This document shows, piece after piece, positions 15,246-22,702 of a DNA stretch of 64,000 nucleotides. Source of the stretch: VAZQ01 sp036557705. Lineage in GTDB: Bacteria > Pseudomonadota > Alphaproteobacteria > Rhizobiales > Xanthobacteraceae. Position 1 is the stretch's first letter. Each line of letters begins with the position of its first letter. The DNA lies in contig DATBHB010000138.1 in assembly GCA_036557705.1 (NCBI GenBank), forward strand, positions 21,229-85,228. Reading direction: 5' to 3'. Under the pieces are notes generated by a model that worked only from the letters and a program-made list of their open reading frames with translations, was not told the DNA's origin and searched no databases. A program made the position numbers and the translations under genes.

Positions 15246-16187
15246 TCAGATCAGGTCGGCGAAGGTTTTTTCCATTTTTCGGAACTGCCGGATCCCAAGC
15301 CATAGAAAGAAACCGGTTACGAGGAGGCCCAGCGAAAAGCCCGGCCAATAGATGCCGGTTTCGCCGCCGAGGATGGACCAGCGGAAGCCGTCGATGGCGC
15401 CCACCATCGGATTGAGCGAATAGAGAAGCCGCCACCGATCCGGAATGATGCTGGAACTATAGCCGACCGGCGATATGTAGAGCCCGAGCTGGACCATGAA
15501 GGGAATGATGTAGCGGAAATCCCGGTATTTGACGTTGAGAGCCGTGATCCAGATGCCGATGCCGAAGCTCGCGAGACAGGCGACCGCGACGAATACGGGA
15601 AGCAGCAGGATTTGCCAGCCGGGCAGGAACGCGTACCAAATCATCAGGCCCAACAGAATAAGCAGGCTGACGGCGAAATCGACCACGGCGACAGTCACCG
15701 CCGCCAAGGGCACGATGAGCCGCGGGAAATAGACCTTGGTGATGAGATTGGCGTTGCCGAGGAGACTGTTCGAAGCATCGGAGAGCGCGCCGGCAAACAG
15801 GCTCCATGGCAGCATCCCGGCGAAGACCATGAGCGCGTAGGGCGCCATGCCTTCGGACGGAAGGCGCGCGAGCCTGCCGAAAATGACGGTGAAGACCACC
15901 ATGGTGAGGAACGGGCGAATGAGCGCCCAGGAGGCGCCGATGACGGTTTGCTTGTAGCGAACCGAAATGTCGCGCCAGGCAAGGACGGCAAACAGTTCGC
16001 GATAGCGCCAAAGGTCCGCCCAATAGTGACGGTCGGCGCGGCCGGCCTCGATGACGAGGGGCGCGCCCGCGCCGGCTGTGGAGGAGCGCCGGGAGAGATC
16101 GCGATCGAGCGCAGCCTGCGCCGACGGCGGAAGCGGGAACGGCTGCCCCGGTGCCCCGCCGGGCATCGCGTCGATGCTGTTGCTCAT
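15246..16187 (-). CDS. ABC-2 type polysaccharide export permease (Wzm/TagG-like)
   Basis: 313 residues from ATG 16187. A soluble N-terminus of ~60 residues precedes the family signature YRELFAVLAWRDISVRYKQT and IGASWALIRPFLTMVVFTVI. About six membrane segments follow, ending with VTGFFLWLGIRQFRKMEKTFADLI, the usual ABC-2 C-terminus. It should form the inner-membrane channel that exports O-antigen, capsule or teichoic-acid-like glycans on an undecaprenyl carrier. The ATPase partner normally encoded next to it (wzt-like) is not adjacent here. The neighbours are the sugar-phosphate transferase and, further off, a glycosyltransferase. Confidence 0.8.
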   Translation of the reverse strand: MSNSIDAMPGGAPGQPFPLPPSAQAALDRDLSRRSSTAGAGAPLVIEAGRADRHYWADLWRYRELFAVLAWRDISVRYKQTVIGASWALIRPFLTMVVFTVIFGRLARLPSEGMAPYALMVFAGMLPWSLFAGALSDASNSLLGNANLITKVYFPRLIVPLAAVTVAVVDFAVSLLILLGLMIWYAFLPGWQILLLPVFVAVACLASFGIGIWITALNVKYRDFRYIIPFMVQLGLYISPVGYSSSIIPDRWRLLYSLNPMVGAIDGFRWSILGGETGIYWPGFSLGLLVTGFFLWLGIRQFRKMEKTFADLI

Positions 16188-16375
16188 TTCCGGCCCCTGT
16201 TCGCGTTGCGGCACGTCTTCGACGCGCCGCAAGCGCGTTTATGCCCGCCGGCGCCGCCTTATCGACGCCGCGCGAGATCGTCGTTCAAGCCGGGGTTCGC
16301 GGCAACAGTGCGGCAACCACGTACCGGCTTCGGATCAGGCCAGGTCGATCCGGAACCCCCTCACCCGCCCGCGCG
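16188..16375. other. Permease upstream region
   Basis: No gene. It includes, around 16212-16245, a CGTCTTCGACGCGCC / AAGCGCGTTTATG arrangement that uses the same blocks as the nested mini-palindromes but in a rearranged order. It may be a decayed relative. Confidence 0.3.
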
Positions 16376-16506
16376 TCCTTCGAGGCTCGCGCGCGCAAAG
16401 CACGCGCGCGAGCACCTCAGGATGCCCGCGCGGGCGCAGGTGCGACAAAGGCGCCCTTCGAGGCTCGCCCGGCCGTAGAGGCCGGGCGAGCGCCTCAGGA
16501 TGACGG
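16376..16506. repeat. Palindromic repeats, CCTTCGAGGCTCGC family
   Basis: Two tandem hairpin units, each CCTTCGAGGCTCGC... followed by ...GCGAGC-CCTCAGGATG. The same family occurs at 57624-57741. The inner stems differ (GCGCGC type versus GCCCGGCC type) but stay self-complementary. Confidence 0.65.
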
Positions 16507-16536
16507 CGAGAGCGCGGCAAGAATAATTCAACCTTT

Positions 16537-16592
16537 CTATCACTACTCACTACTCACTCACTATTCGCTATTCACTATCCGCTATTCGCTAA
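16537..16592. repeat. Degenerate CTATTCGC/CACTACTCA tandem repeats
   Basis: About seven imperfect 8-9-base units (CACTACTCA, CTATTCGC, TATTCACT). The repeat runs into the 3' end of the sugar transferase gene and supplies its TAG stop (16589-16591 on the minus strand). Confidence 0.5.
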
Positions 16593-18061
16593 TGAGCGTT
16601 GCGATAGGAGCGCGGCGAGATCACGGTCTGGATCAGGATTTGCAGGTCGAGGAGAAGCGACCAGTTGTCGATGTAATGGAGGTCATGCTCGACGCGATTG
16701 CGCATCTTCTCGTCGGTCTCCGTCTCGCCGCGGAAACCGTGGATCTGCGCCCAGCCGGTAATCCCGGGTTTTACTTTATGCCGCCGGGCATAAAGCGCTA
16801 TGCGCCGCTCGTATTCGCGATCGTGCGAGAGGGCATGCGGTCGCGGGCCGACCAGAGACATGTCCCCCTTGATCACATTGAACAGCTGCGGCAGTTCGTC
16901 GATGTTCCAGCGGCGCAGAAAAGCCCCGATCCGAGTAATGCGCGGATCGTCCTTCGTAGCCTGCTTGATGACCGGACCGTCCTCGACCGCGTGCATTGTC
17001 CGGAATTTGATGATTCGAAACGTGTTCTGATTGAATCCGAACCGCCGTTGCAGGAAGAATACCGGCCCTGCGCTGTCGAGCTTGATCAAAACGGCCGCGA
17101 CGATAAGCACGGGCGTGAGCAGCAGCAAAGCGAGCGACGCGACCACCAGATCCAATGTCCGTTTTTCCATCAGCTCGAAACGCGACAGCGGCAGTCGCGT
17201 GAGCTGCAGGCTCGACATTTTTCCGATCTTCGAAATCTGCACGTGATCGTACCGGTCCAGAATCTCCTCCGCACCGAGGTGGATTTCGGCAGGCGCGCTG
17301 AGCAGAGTTTCGGCGCAGTAGTTGATCGTTTTGCGATCGGACCACGGCATCACAACGAAAAGCGCGTCGGGCCGCAATACCCGCGCGCTGGCGACTGCGG
17401 CGGCCAAGTCCGCATCCAGCGCCTGGCGTCGGGTCTCCGGGCTTGCATCCGGCGGCATCGGCGTGAGGAATCGGCATCCCACAACGTTGACCCCGAACAT
17501 CCGCGGCCGATAGCGGGTGACGAAATCTTCGACATGGCTGCCGGTCCCGAACAGGAAAATACGCTGCGCCGAGATCATGCCGATGCGGCCGGCAAGCACA
17601 GTTATCCGCACGAACAGGTAACGCAGGACAATCAGCATGCAGACGGTCGAACCGTAGTAGAGGAGCATCCAGCCGCGGGAATAGATCGCCGAGATTTGCG
17701 TCAGAAAGCCCAATGCAAGCAGGCAGATGAACGTCAGCGTCCAGGGCCGGACGGTTTGCCGCAAATGCGGCTTGAACGAAAAATAGTTCGGCAGAGCGTA
17801 TTCACCGCGCCACACATTGAACATCGTAAAGAGAATGGCAGACAGCGAGCCCACTTCGAGGTAGGACAGAGTGTCGCCGGTTATTCCGTAAACGAACAAA
17901 TGATAGCCGATACCGGTCAACCATGACATGGTTAATATCACCGCGATATCGCACAGGAGCACTGCGGCGCCCAGCGCCGTGCGCGACAGCCAGGCCCATC
18001 GGCGCAGCAGCCGATTCGTATCGGTTCGGTACGTCAGCGCCAGCGTCTGGTTAAAGCTCAT
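16589..18061 (-). CDS. Undecaprenyl-phosphate sugar phosphotransferase (WcaJ-type)
   Basis: 490 residues. The N-terminal half has four to five membrane helices (ALGAAVLLCDIAVILTMSWL; YLEVGSLSAILFTMFNVW; LTFICLLALGFLTQISAI; MLLYYGSTVCMLIVLRYLFV) and a Rossmann-like CoA-binding-type region. The C-terminal half is the bacterial sugar-transferase domain: KRTLDLVVASLALLLLTPVL, FRIIKFRTM, DDPRITRIGAFLRRWNIDEL, LFNVIKGDMSLVGPRPHAL and RHKVKPGITGWAQI. It transfers a hexose-1-phosphate, probably glucose, to undecaprenyl phosphate to start exopolysaccharide synthesis. It fits the nearby export permease and glycosyltransferase. The terminal sugar is inferred from the family. Confidence 0.88.
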   Translation of the reverse strand: MSFNQTLALTYRTDTNRLLRRWAWLSRTALGAAVLLCDIAVILTMSWLTGIGYHLFVYGITGDTLSYLEVGSLSAILFTMFNVWRGEYALPNYFSFKPHLRQTVRPWTLTFICLLALGFLTQISAIYSRGWMLLYYGSTVCMLIVLRYLFVRITVLAGRIGMISAQRIFLFGTGSHVEDFVTRYRPRMFGVNVVGCRFLTPMPPDASPETRRQALDADLAAAVASARVLRPDALFVVMPWSDRKTINYCAETLLSAPAEIHLGAEEILDRYDHVQISKIGKMSSLQLTRLPLSRFELMEKRTLDLVVASLALLLLTPVLIVAAVLIKLDSAGPVFFLQRRFGFNQNTFRIIKFRTMHAVEDGPVIKQATKDDPRITRIGAFLRRWNIDELPQLFNVIKGDMSLVGPRPHALSHDREYERRIALYARRHKVKPGITGWAQIHGFRGETETDEKMRNRVEHDLHYIDNWSLLLDLQILIQTVISPRSYRNAH

Positions 18062-18193
18062 GGCCTGTTTTGATACAAATTGTTCTCAATGCGCGTACAA
18101 TCCGCCCAGAGAAGATCGGAGCGGGACCGGCGCGTTGAGAACATGGCAAGAGCCGTGCCGGTGCGGGGTTACGGCCTTTCGACAGGCCCGAAA

Positions 18194-18275
18194 CCCCCTC
18201 ACCCCACTCTCTCCCCCATGGCGCGTCGAAGACGCACGTAACCGCGCTTATTGGGGGAGAGGGAGCGCACCGAGT
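18194..18275. repeat. CCCTCTCCCCC palindromic element with nested mini-palindrome
   Basis: The outer arms CTCTCTCCCCC and GGGGGAGAGGGAG pair. Between them lies the nested 39-base mini-palindrome. A larger relative is at 53867-54057. Confidence 0.6.
18216..18254. repeat. Nested mini-palindrome, copy 2
   Basis: CCATGGCGCGTCGAAGACG followed by CACGTAACCGCGCTTATTGG. It is placed exactly at the apex of the surrounding CTCTCCCCC palindrome. Confidence 0.6.
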
Positions 18276-18322
18276 TCGCAGCACCGTTCCAGCCGATCGC
18301 CCCAGTGCTATAAGCCGTTGCC

Positions 18323-19123
18323 ATGCTCAGTCCGGAAGAACTGGAACGCTATGCGCGCCATATCGTGCTGCGCGAGGTCGGCGGTCCCGGCCAGGCTGCG
18401 CTCAAGCGCGCGCGTGTTTTCGTTGTCGGTGCCGGCGGATTGGGCGCCCCGGCGCTCCTCTATCTGGCGGCTGCCGGCGTCGGCACGCTGGGCATCATCG
18501 ACGACGACGAGGTGACGCTCTCAAACCTGCAGCGGCAGGTGATCCACGGCACCCCGGAAATCGGCATGTCCAAGGTTGCAAGCGCGGCTGCAACCGTTCA
18601 TCGCCTCAACCCGCATGTGGCAGTCGAGACCCATGCCACGCGCCTCCTCGCCGGAAACGCGCTCGATCTGATCGGCCGCTACGACATCGTGGCCGACGGC
18701 TCGGACAATTTCTCCACCCGCTACCTCGTCTCCGACGCCTGCTATTTTGCCGCAAAACCGCTGGTCACCGCCGCGATGGGGACATTCGACGGCACCATTA
18801 CGTCGATCCGAGCCCATGAACGCGCCGCAGACGGGACGCCGAATCCGACCTACCGCTGCCTCTTCCCCGAACCGCCGCCGGCCGGCAGCGTTCCGACCTG
18901 CGCCGAGGCGGGCGTGCTCGGCGCCATGGCAGGCGTGCTCGGCTCGCTCACGGCGCTTGAAATAATCCGGGAAATTGTCGGCTTCGGCGAGGGTCTCGTC
19001 GGCCGCCTGTTGATGCTCGATGCCCGCTCGATGCGCTTCGAGACGCTGCGCTATGGCTGGGATCCGGGGAACCCGCTGACCGGAGAGATTCCGACGATCA
19101 GGGATTTATCGGTGCATAAATGA
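18323..19123 (+). CDS. moeB: MoeB/ThiF-type adenylyltransferase
   Basis: 266 residues with the E1-like fold: ELERYARHIVLREVGGPGQ at the start, the nucleotide loop VVGAGGLGAPALLYLAAAGV (residues ~34-53), IIDDDEVTLSNLQRQV, and ADGSDNFSTRYLVSDAC. It adenylates the C-terminal Gly of a small sulfur-carrier protein (MoaD or ThiS) for molybdopterin or thiamine synthesis. The paired CxxC zinc motifs of E. coli MoeB are not visible, so a ThiF-like or zinc-free variant is likely and the symbol is by best resemblance. PTCAEAGVLGAMAGVLGS holds the conserved Cys region. It is a single gene flanked by repeats. Confidence 0.8.
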   Translation: MLSPEELERYARHIVLREVGGPGQAALKRARVFVVGAGGLGAPALLYLAAAGVGTLGIIDDDEVTLSNLQRQVIHGTPEIGMSKVASAAATVHRLNPHVAVETHATRLLAGNALDLIGRYDIVADGSDNFSTRYLVSDACYFAAKPLVTAAMGTFDGTITSIRAHERAADGTPNPTYRCLFPEPPPAGSVPTCAEAGVLGAMAGVLGSLTALEIIREIVGFGEGLVGRLLMLDARSMRFETLRYGWDPGNPLTGEIPTIRDLSVHK

Positions 19124-19137
19124 AATCGTCGAAATTG

Positions 19138-19273
19138 TAGGCTGGGCAAAGGCGAGCGCTTTGCGCGAGCCGTGCCCACGCGGACTACTTCACCGCACCA
19201 ACCGCGTGGGCACGGCGCTCTTTTCTACTCGTGGCGCGCCGCGTGCGTGTGGCCGCGCCTTTGCCCACCCTAC
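19138..19273. repeat. REP-type palindromic element (GTAGGGTGGGCAA family)
   Basis: Starts GTAGGCTGGGCAAAGGCGAG and ends CCGCGCCTTTGCCCACCCTAC. The interior has a second pair of arms, GCCGTGCCCACGCGG and CCGCGTGGGCACGGC. It lies between moeB and the converging gene at 19298. Confidence 0.7.
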
Positions 19274-19297
19274 AAAATGCGAAATCATGTTACTCGC

Positions 19298-19666
19298 TTA
19301 CTTCGACCAATACGCCACCGCCTGGGTGCTCACCACCACGGCCCATTTGTTCTCGCCGCTCGGCGTCACCCGGTAACAGTGCTGCTTCGAACCTTGCCAA
19401 GTGGAGCAGAATCCATCCTTGGAGAGTTTCCAAGAGCCTTCATACTTGACGCCCTCCTTGTCGAGCGGCTCGCGCGTCATCTTGCCGTCGGGCGTGAACA
19501 CCATCCTGTATTTGACGTTGGCCGGGGTTGCGGCCGTGAACGGCTCGCCATTGAAGAAGGTGGCCTGGATGTCCTTGGGCGACAGCCGCCCGGCGGAGGC
19601 TGCCGGCAGAGGACCAGCCACAACAACGGAGAGAGCAGCCGCGGCGAGCAATAACCGTCCGGGCAT
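19298..19666 (-). CDS. Small secreted protein, unknown function
   Basis: 122 residues. The signal peptide MPGRLLLAAAALSVVVAGPL is cleaved after about ASA (residue 25). The mature ~97 residues are beta-rich: IQATFFNGEPFTAATP, YRMVFTPDGKMTREPL, GSWKLSKDGFCSTWQGSKQHCYRV. The two Cys may form a disulfide. The pattern 'G..f.g......Y..F..dG......' followed by 'G.W.....g.C..w' recalls small periplasmic DUF995-like proteins of Rhizobiales, which is a weak match by eye. The gene overlaps neither neighbour and no operon is evident. Confidence 0.65.
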   Translation of the reverse strand: MPGRLLLAAAALSVVVAGPLPAASAGRLSPKDIQATFFNGEPFTAATPANVKYRMVFTPDGKMTREPLDKEGVKYEGSWKLSKDGFCSTWQGSKQHCYRVTPSGENKWAVVVSTQAVAYWSK

Positions 19667-19693
19667 CGTCGTACTCCCTGTACCAGAGTTGAG

Positions 19694-20695
19694 TTACAGC
19701 ATCGAAGGCAGGACCCTGTCCGGCGGCTTGTGACCGTCCAGAAAGGTCCTGATATTGACGATCACCTTCTCGCCCATGTCGACCCGGCCTTCGAGCGTCG
19801 CCGAACCCATGTGCGGCAGCAGCACCACTTTGCCGGCGCGGGCAAGTCGCACGAGCTTCGGGTTCACGGCCGGTTCGTGCTCGAAGACGTCGAGCCCGGC
19901 GCCGGCAATCCGGCCCTCGGCGATGAGGCGCGCAAGCGCGTTCTCGTCGATGACTTCCCCGCGCGCGATGTTAACGACATAGGCCTCCGGCCTGATCAGC
20001 CGCAGCCGGCGTTCCGACAACAAGTGATAGGTCGCCGGAGTGTGTGGGCAATTGATCGAAATGATATCCGTGCGGGCGAGCATCTGATCGAGGCTCTCCC
20101 AGTACGTGGCGCCCAGTTCCTCCTCGATCCGTGCGGCCACGCGCCGCCGATTGTGATAATGGATCTGCAACCCGAAGGCGCGTGCCCGCCGCGCGACCGC
20201 CTGCCCGATGCGCCCCATGCCGACGATGCCCAGGCGCTTGCCCCAGATGCGGTGACCCAGCATCCAGGTCGGCGACCAGCCGCTCCAGCGCTTCTCATCG
20301 ATGAGGACGGCGGCGCCCTCCGCAAGCCGCCGCGGGACCGCGAGAATGAGCGCCATGGTCATATCTGCCGTATCCTCAGTCAGCACGCCCGGCGTGTTGG
20401 TGACCGTAATCCCGCGCTGATGGGCGGCCGCCACGTCGATATTGTCGACGCCGTTTCCGAAATTGGCGATCAGCTTGAGCCGCTCGCCCGCCTTGCCCAG
20501 TACGGCGGCATCGATGCGGTCGGTCACCGTGGGAACCAGGACATCGGCGATCTTCGCCGCTTCCCCAAGCTCGCTTTGCGTCAGCGGTTTGTCGTCGAGA
20601 TTGAGGCGCGCATCGAACAGTTCGCGCATTCGCGTTTCGACGCCGTCCGGCAATTTGCGCGTGACCACAACCAGCGGTCTTCTGGCCTTAGCCAT
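19694..20695 (-). CDS. D-isomer-specific 2-hydroxyacid dehydrogenase (glyoxylate/hydroxypyruvate reductase type)
   Basis: About 333 residues. Substrate part: ANFGNGVDNIDVAAAHQRGI and TNTPGVLTEDTADMTMALIL. Coenzyme part: GKRLGIVGMGRIGQAVARRA, a Rossmann GxGxxG. Catalytic residues: Arg in NIARGEVID, Glu in GLDVFEHEP and His in LLPHMGSAT, the standard triad of the family. It should reduce glyoxylate or hydroxypyruvate with NAD(P)H, or run in reverse. NADP preference is plausible from HYHNRRR after the second beta strand. ATG at 20695 is used; an in-frame GTG at 20704 is equally possible. The preceding dehydrogenase-SH3 gap holds no other gene. Confidence 0.85.
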   Translation of the reverse strand: MAKARRPLVVVTRKLPDGVETRMRELFDARLNLDDKPLTQSELGEAAKIADVLVPTVTDRIDAAVLGKAGERLKLIANFGNGVDNIDVAAAHQRGITVTNTPGVLTEDTADMTMALILAVPRRLAEGAAVLIDEKRWSGWSPTWMLGHRIWGKRLGIVGMGRIGQAVARRARAFGLQIHYHNRRRVAARIEEELGATYWESLDQMLARTDIISINCPHTPATYHLLSERRLRLIRPEAYVVNIARGEVIDENALARLIAEGRIAGAGLDVFEHEPAVNPKLVRLARAGKVVLLPHMGSATLEGRVDMGEKVIVNIRTFLDGHKPPDRVLPSML

Positions 20696-20885
20696 GTCCT
20701 GCACCCGGAACGCAGCAAACCGGCAGCGCTGGCGTTTTTCGCAATCCGTTCAGGGCTCTTTAACCCCAGGTCCCGACACTGCCTCAAGCTCCGGCCCGAC
20801 CGGCAACGTCATTTGGGCCTGTGTATCAGATGGCGAGGTCGAAACAAGCGCTCGCGCCTTCGTTCTCATCAGCGGCAGCAAACGC

Positions 20886-21431
20886 ATGATCAGTCAGCGA
20901 CCCTGCTACTCATTCGCCCGACAATCTCACCTGCGGCTTCTCCTGCTGATCTCGCTCCTTGCCATCGGGATCGGTCCCGCAGCCGCGGGCGAGGTCGGAA
21001 GCAAAAGCGGACTGCCGGTCCCCCGCTTCGTCAGCCTCAAGCCCGATCGGGTCAATGTGCGCAGCGGGCCGACCCGCAATCACGAGGTCACCTGGGTTTA
21101 TACCCGTGCCGGTCTGCCGGTCGAGATTACGGCTGAGTCCGACAATTGGCGGCGCATCCGCGACTGGGAAGGCGCCGAGGGATGGGTCTACCATTCGATG
21201 CTGTCGGGGCGGCGGACCGCTCTGGTCAAGGCCAGAGAGGCCGATGCTCTGGTGCCGCTACTGGCCAAACCCGACCCTGCCGCCGAGGTGACCGCGCGTC
21301 TTCAATCCGGCGTGCTTGCCTCGGTGCGCCAGTGCACGGGAGCCTGGTGCCGTATCGCCGGTTCCGGTTTCGACGGCTGGGTTGCGCAGGACCGGCTCTG
21401 GGGAGTCTATCCCGACGAAAAGGTGGAGTAA
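20886..21431 (+). CDS. Secreted SH3-domain protein
   Basis: 181 residues from ATG 20886 (an upstream in-frame extension is antisense to the dehydrogenase gene and is rejected). The signal peptide HLRLLLLISLLAIGIGPAAA is cleaved near residue 35. Two bacterial SH3 repeats follow: VSLKPDRVNVRSGPTRNHEV with WEGAEGWVYHSML, then LLAKPDPAAEVTARLQSGVL with CRIAGSGFDGWVAQ. Such proteins often bind peptidoglycan or act as periplasmic scaffold or enzyme-targeting modules. No catalytic domain is present. It is convergent with irr, 20 bases away. Confidence 0.8.
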   Translation: MISQRPCYSFARQSHLRLLLLISLLAIGIGPAAAGEVGSKSGLPVPRFVSLKPDRVNVRSGPTRNHEVTWVYTRAGLPVEITAESDNWRRIRDWEGAEGWVYHSMLSGRRTALVKAREADALVPLLAKPDPAAEVTARLQSGVLASVRQCTGAWCRIAGSGFDGWVAQDRLWGVYPDEKVE

Positions 21432-21450
21432 CCCGCGGGATAGCGTACCG

Positions 21451-21951
21451 TCAGCGCGGCTTGCGGCGCAGGCGGACCACGACATCGATTCGGGTGATCT
21501 CGTAGCCTTCAGGCGGGACCGGCGTCTTGCCGAGAACGACGTCGCTGTCGGCGATGTCGAGCAGCGCATTCTCGCCTTCCACGAAGAAATGGTGATGCTG
21601 CGTCGCGTTGGTGTCGAAATAGGTCTTGGAACCGTCGACCGCGACTTGGCGCAACAGGCCGGCATCGGTGAACTGATGCAGCGTGTTGTAGACCGTCGCC
21701 AGCGACACCGCGACCTTCGCCTTGGTCGCCTCCTCGTAGAGCATTTCTGCCGTAATGTGCCGGTCGCCCTTGCCAAAGAGCATCCAGCCAAGAGCCATGC
21801 GTTGCTGCGTAGGGCGCAGCCCAACCTGACGAAGCATGGTTTTGACATCGCGCCAAGGACAGCCGGTCAGACGGCCGCCTTCCGCGGATGGCGGAATGCG
21901 GTCGGGGGTTTCGGCCGCATAGGCCGTGGTCCGCGACGGCGTCATGAACAC
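21451..21951 (-). CDS. irr: Iron response regulator Irr (Fur family)
   Basis: 166 residues. The N-terminal extension carries the heme regulatory motif GCPW (Cys31-Pro32) before the winged helix (VGLRPTQQRMALGWMLFG; SLATVYNTLHQFTDAGLL). The second heme site is the His triplet at residues 119-121 (ATQHHHFFVEG). Both features are those of Bradyrhizobium-type Irr, which accumulates when iron is low, represses heme synthesis and activates iron uptake, and is degraded when it binds heme at ferrochelatase. The closest analog in B. japonicum has Cys29 and His117-119, a near-identical spacing. It is divergent from fabA. Confidence 0.92.
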   Translation of the reverse strand: MFMTPSRTTAYAAETPDRIPPSAEGGRLTGCPWRDVKTMLRQVGLRPTQQRMALGWMLFGKGDRHITAEMLYEEATKAKVAVSLATVYNTLHQFTDAGLLRQVAVDGSKTYFDTNATQHHHFFVEGENALLDIADSDVVLGKTPVPPEGYEITRIDVVVRLRRKPR

Positions 21952-21976
21952 ACCTGAACCGTGTCGTTGCTCGATT

Positions 21977-22011
21977 GTTGCATCTGTAACATATTGGTTT
22001 TGATATGCAAC
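21977..22011. promoter_or_regulatory. Inverted repeat in the irr-fabA divergent promoter region
   Basis: GTTGCAT (21977-21983) and ATGCAAC (22005-22011) form a perfect inverted pair around a 21-base AT-rich centre, 25 bases upstream of the irr start. The minus strand could carry a -35 TTGCAT with TACAGA 16-17 bases on. In B. japonicum irr is controlled by Fur, so a Fur-family site is plausible. No ICE-type motif was seen. Confidence 0.35.
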
Positions 22012-22160
22012 TCCCCGGCCCGTAGATTACGCAATCTCTAAACTGGGCTAAAAGGGGCCGTTTGCCGCGCGATAGGCTGGTTTGCCGGCCGGGCTCGCTA
22101 TATTAGGTGCTTTCCGGCTGCGCGGCGAACGACCTGGAACGGGCAAGAGCGGGAAAGTGG

Positions 22161-22691
22161 ATGGAGAACCGACGCAACAGCTTTGATTACGAAGACCTTC
22201 TCGCCTGCGCGCGCGGCGAATTGTTCAACGACGGGCCGCAACTGCCGCTTCCTCCATTGCTGATGTTCGACCGTATTTCGGAGATTGCCGAAGCCGGCGG
22301 TCAATACGGCAAAGGGCTGGTCCGCGCCGTTCTCGACCTCAAGCCGGACCTGTGGTTCTTCCCCTGCCATTTCAAGGGCGACCCAGTCATGCCGGGGTGC
22401 CTCGGTTTGGACGCCCTGTGGCAAATGCTTGGCTTCTTTCTCGGTTGGCTCGGCTCGACCGGAAAAGGCCGTGCGCTTGGGCTCGGTGAACTGAAGTTTT
22501 CCGGCCAAGTGCTGCCGACCGTGCGGCAAGTGGTCTACGGAATCGATATCAAGCGGGTGATGCGTTCGAAGCTGGTGCTTGGGATTGCCGACGGATGGCT
22601 CCAGGCCGACGGATCGATGATCTACCGGGCCATGGATATCAAAGTCGGGCTGTTCCGCGCCGATCAAGCAATGCAGCCGAGCGGCGCATAA
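22161..22691 (+). CDS. fabA: 3-hydroxydecanoyl-ACP dehydratase/isomerase FabA
   Basis: 176 residues from ATG 22161. Catalytic His70 (FFPCHFKGDPVMPG) and Asp84 (GCLGLDALWQMLG) fall at the same residue numbers as in E. coli FabA. It dehydrates 3-hydroxydecanoyl-ACP and isomerises trans-2- to cis-3-decenoyl-ACP, the branch point of anaerobic unsaturated fatty-acid synthesis in the cytoplasm. fabB follows 11 bases later and fabI after that, so the three form one operon. The gene is divergent from irr, so iron-linked regulation is possible but not shown. Confidence 0.95.
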   Translation: MENRRNSFDYEDLLACARGELFNDGPQLPLPPLLMFDRISEIAEAGGQYGKGLVRAVLDLKPDLWFFPCHFKGDPVMPGCLGLDALWQMLGFFLGWLGSTGKGRALGLGELKFSGQVLPTVRQVVYGIDIKRVMRSKLVLGIADGWLQADGSMIYRAMDIKVGLFRADQAMQPSGA

Positions 22692-22702
22692 GAGAGGCGG
22701 GG

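Noticed and set aside
14781..16592. Tandem repeats as a CRISPR array
   Set aside because: Units are 8-9 bases, degenerate and without spacers; no cas genes are near.
20442..20885. N-terminal extension of the SH3 protein
   Set aside because: It is antisense to the dehydrogenase gene, and the signal peptide starts at 20886.
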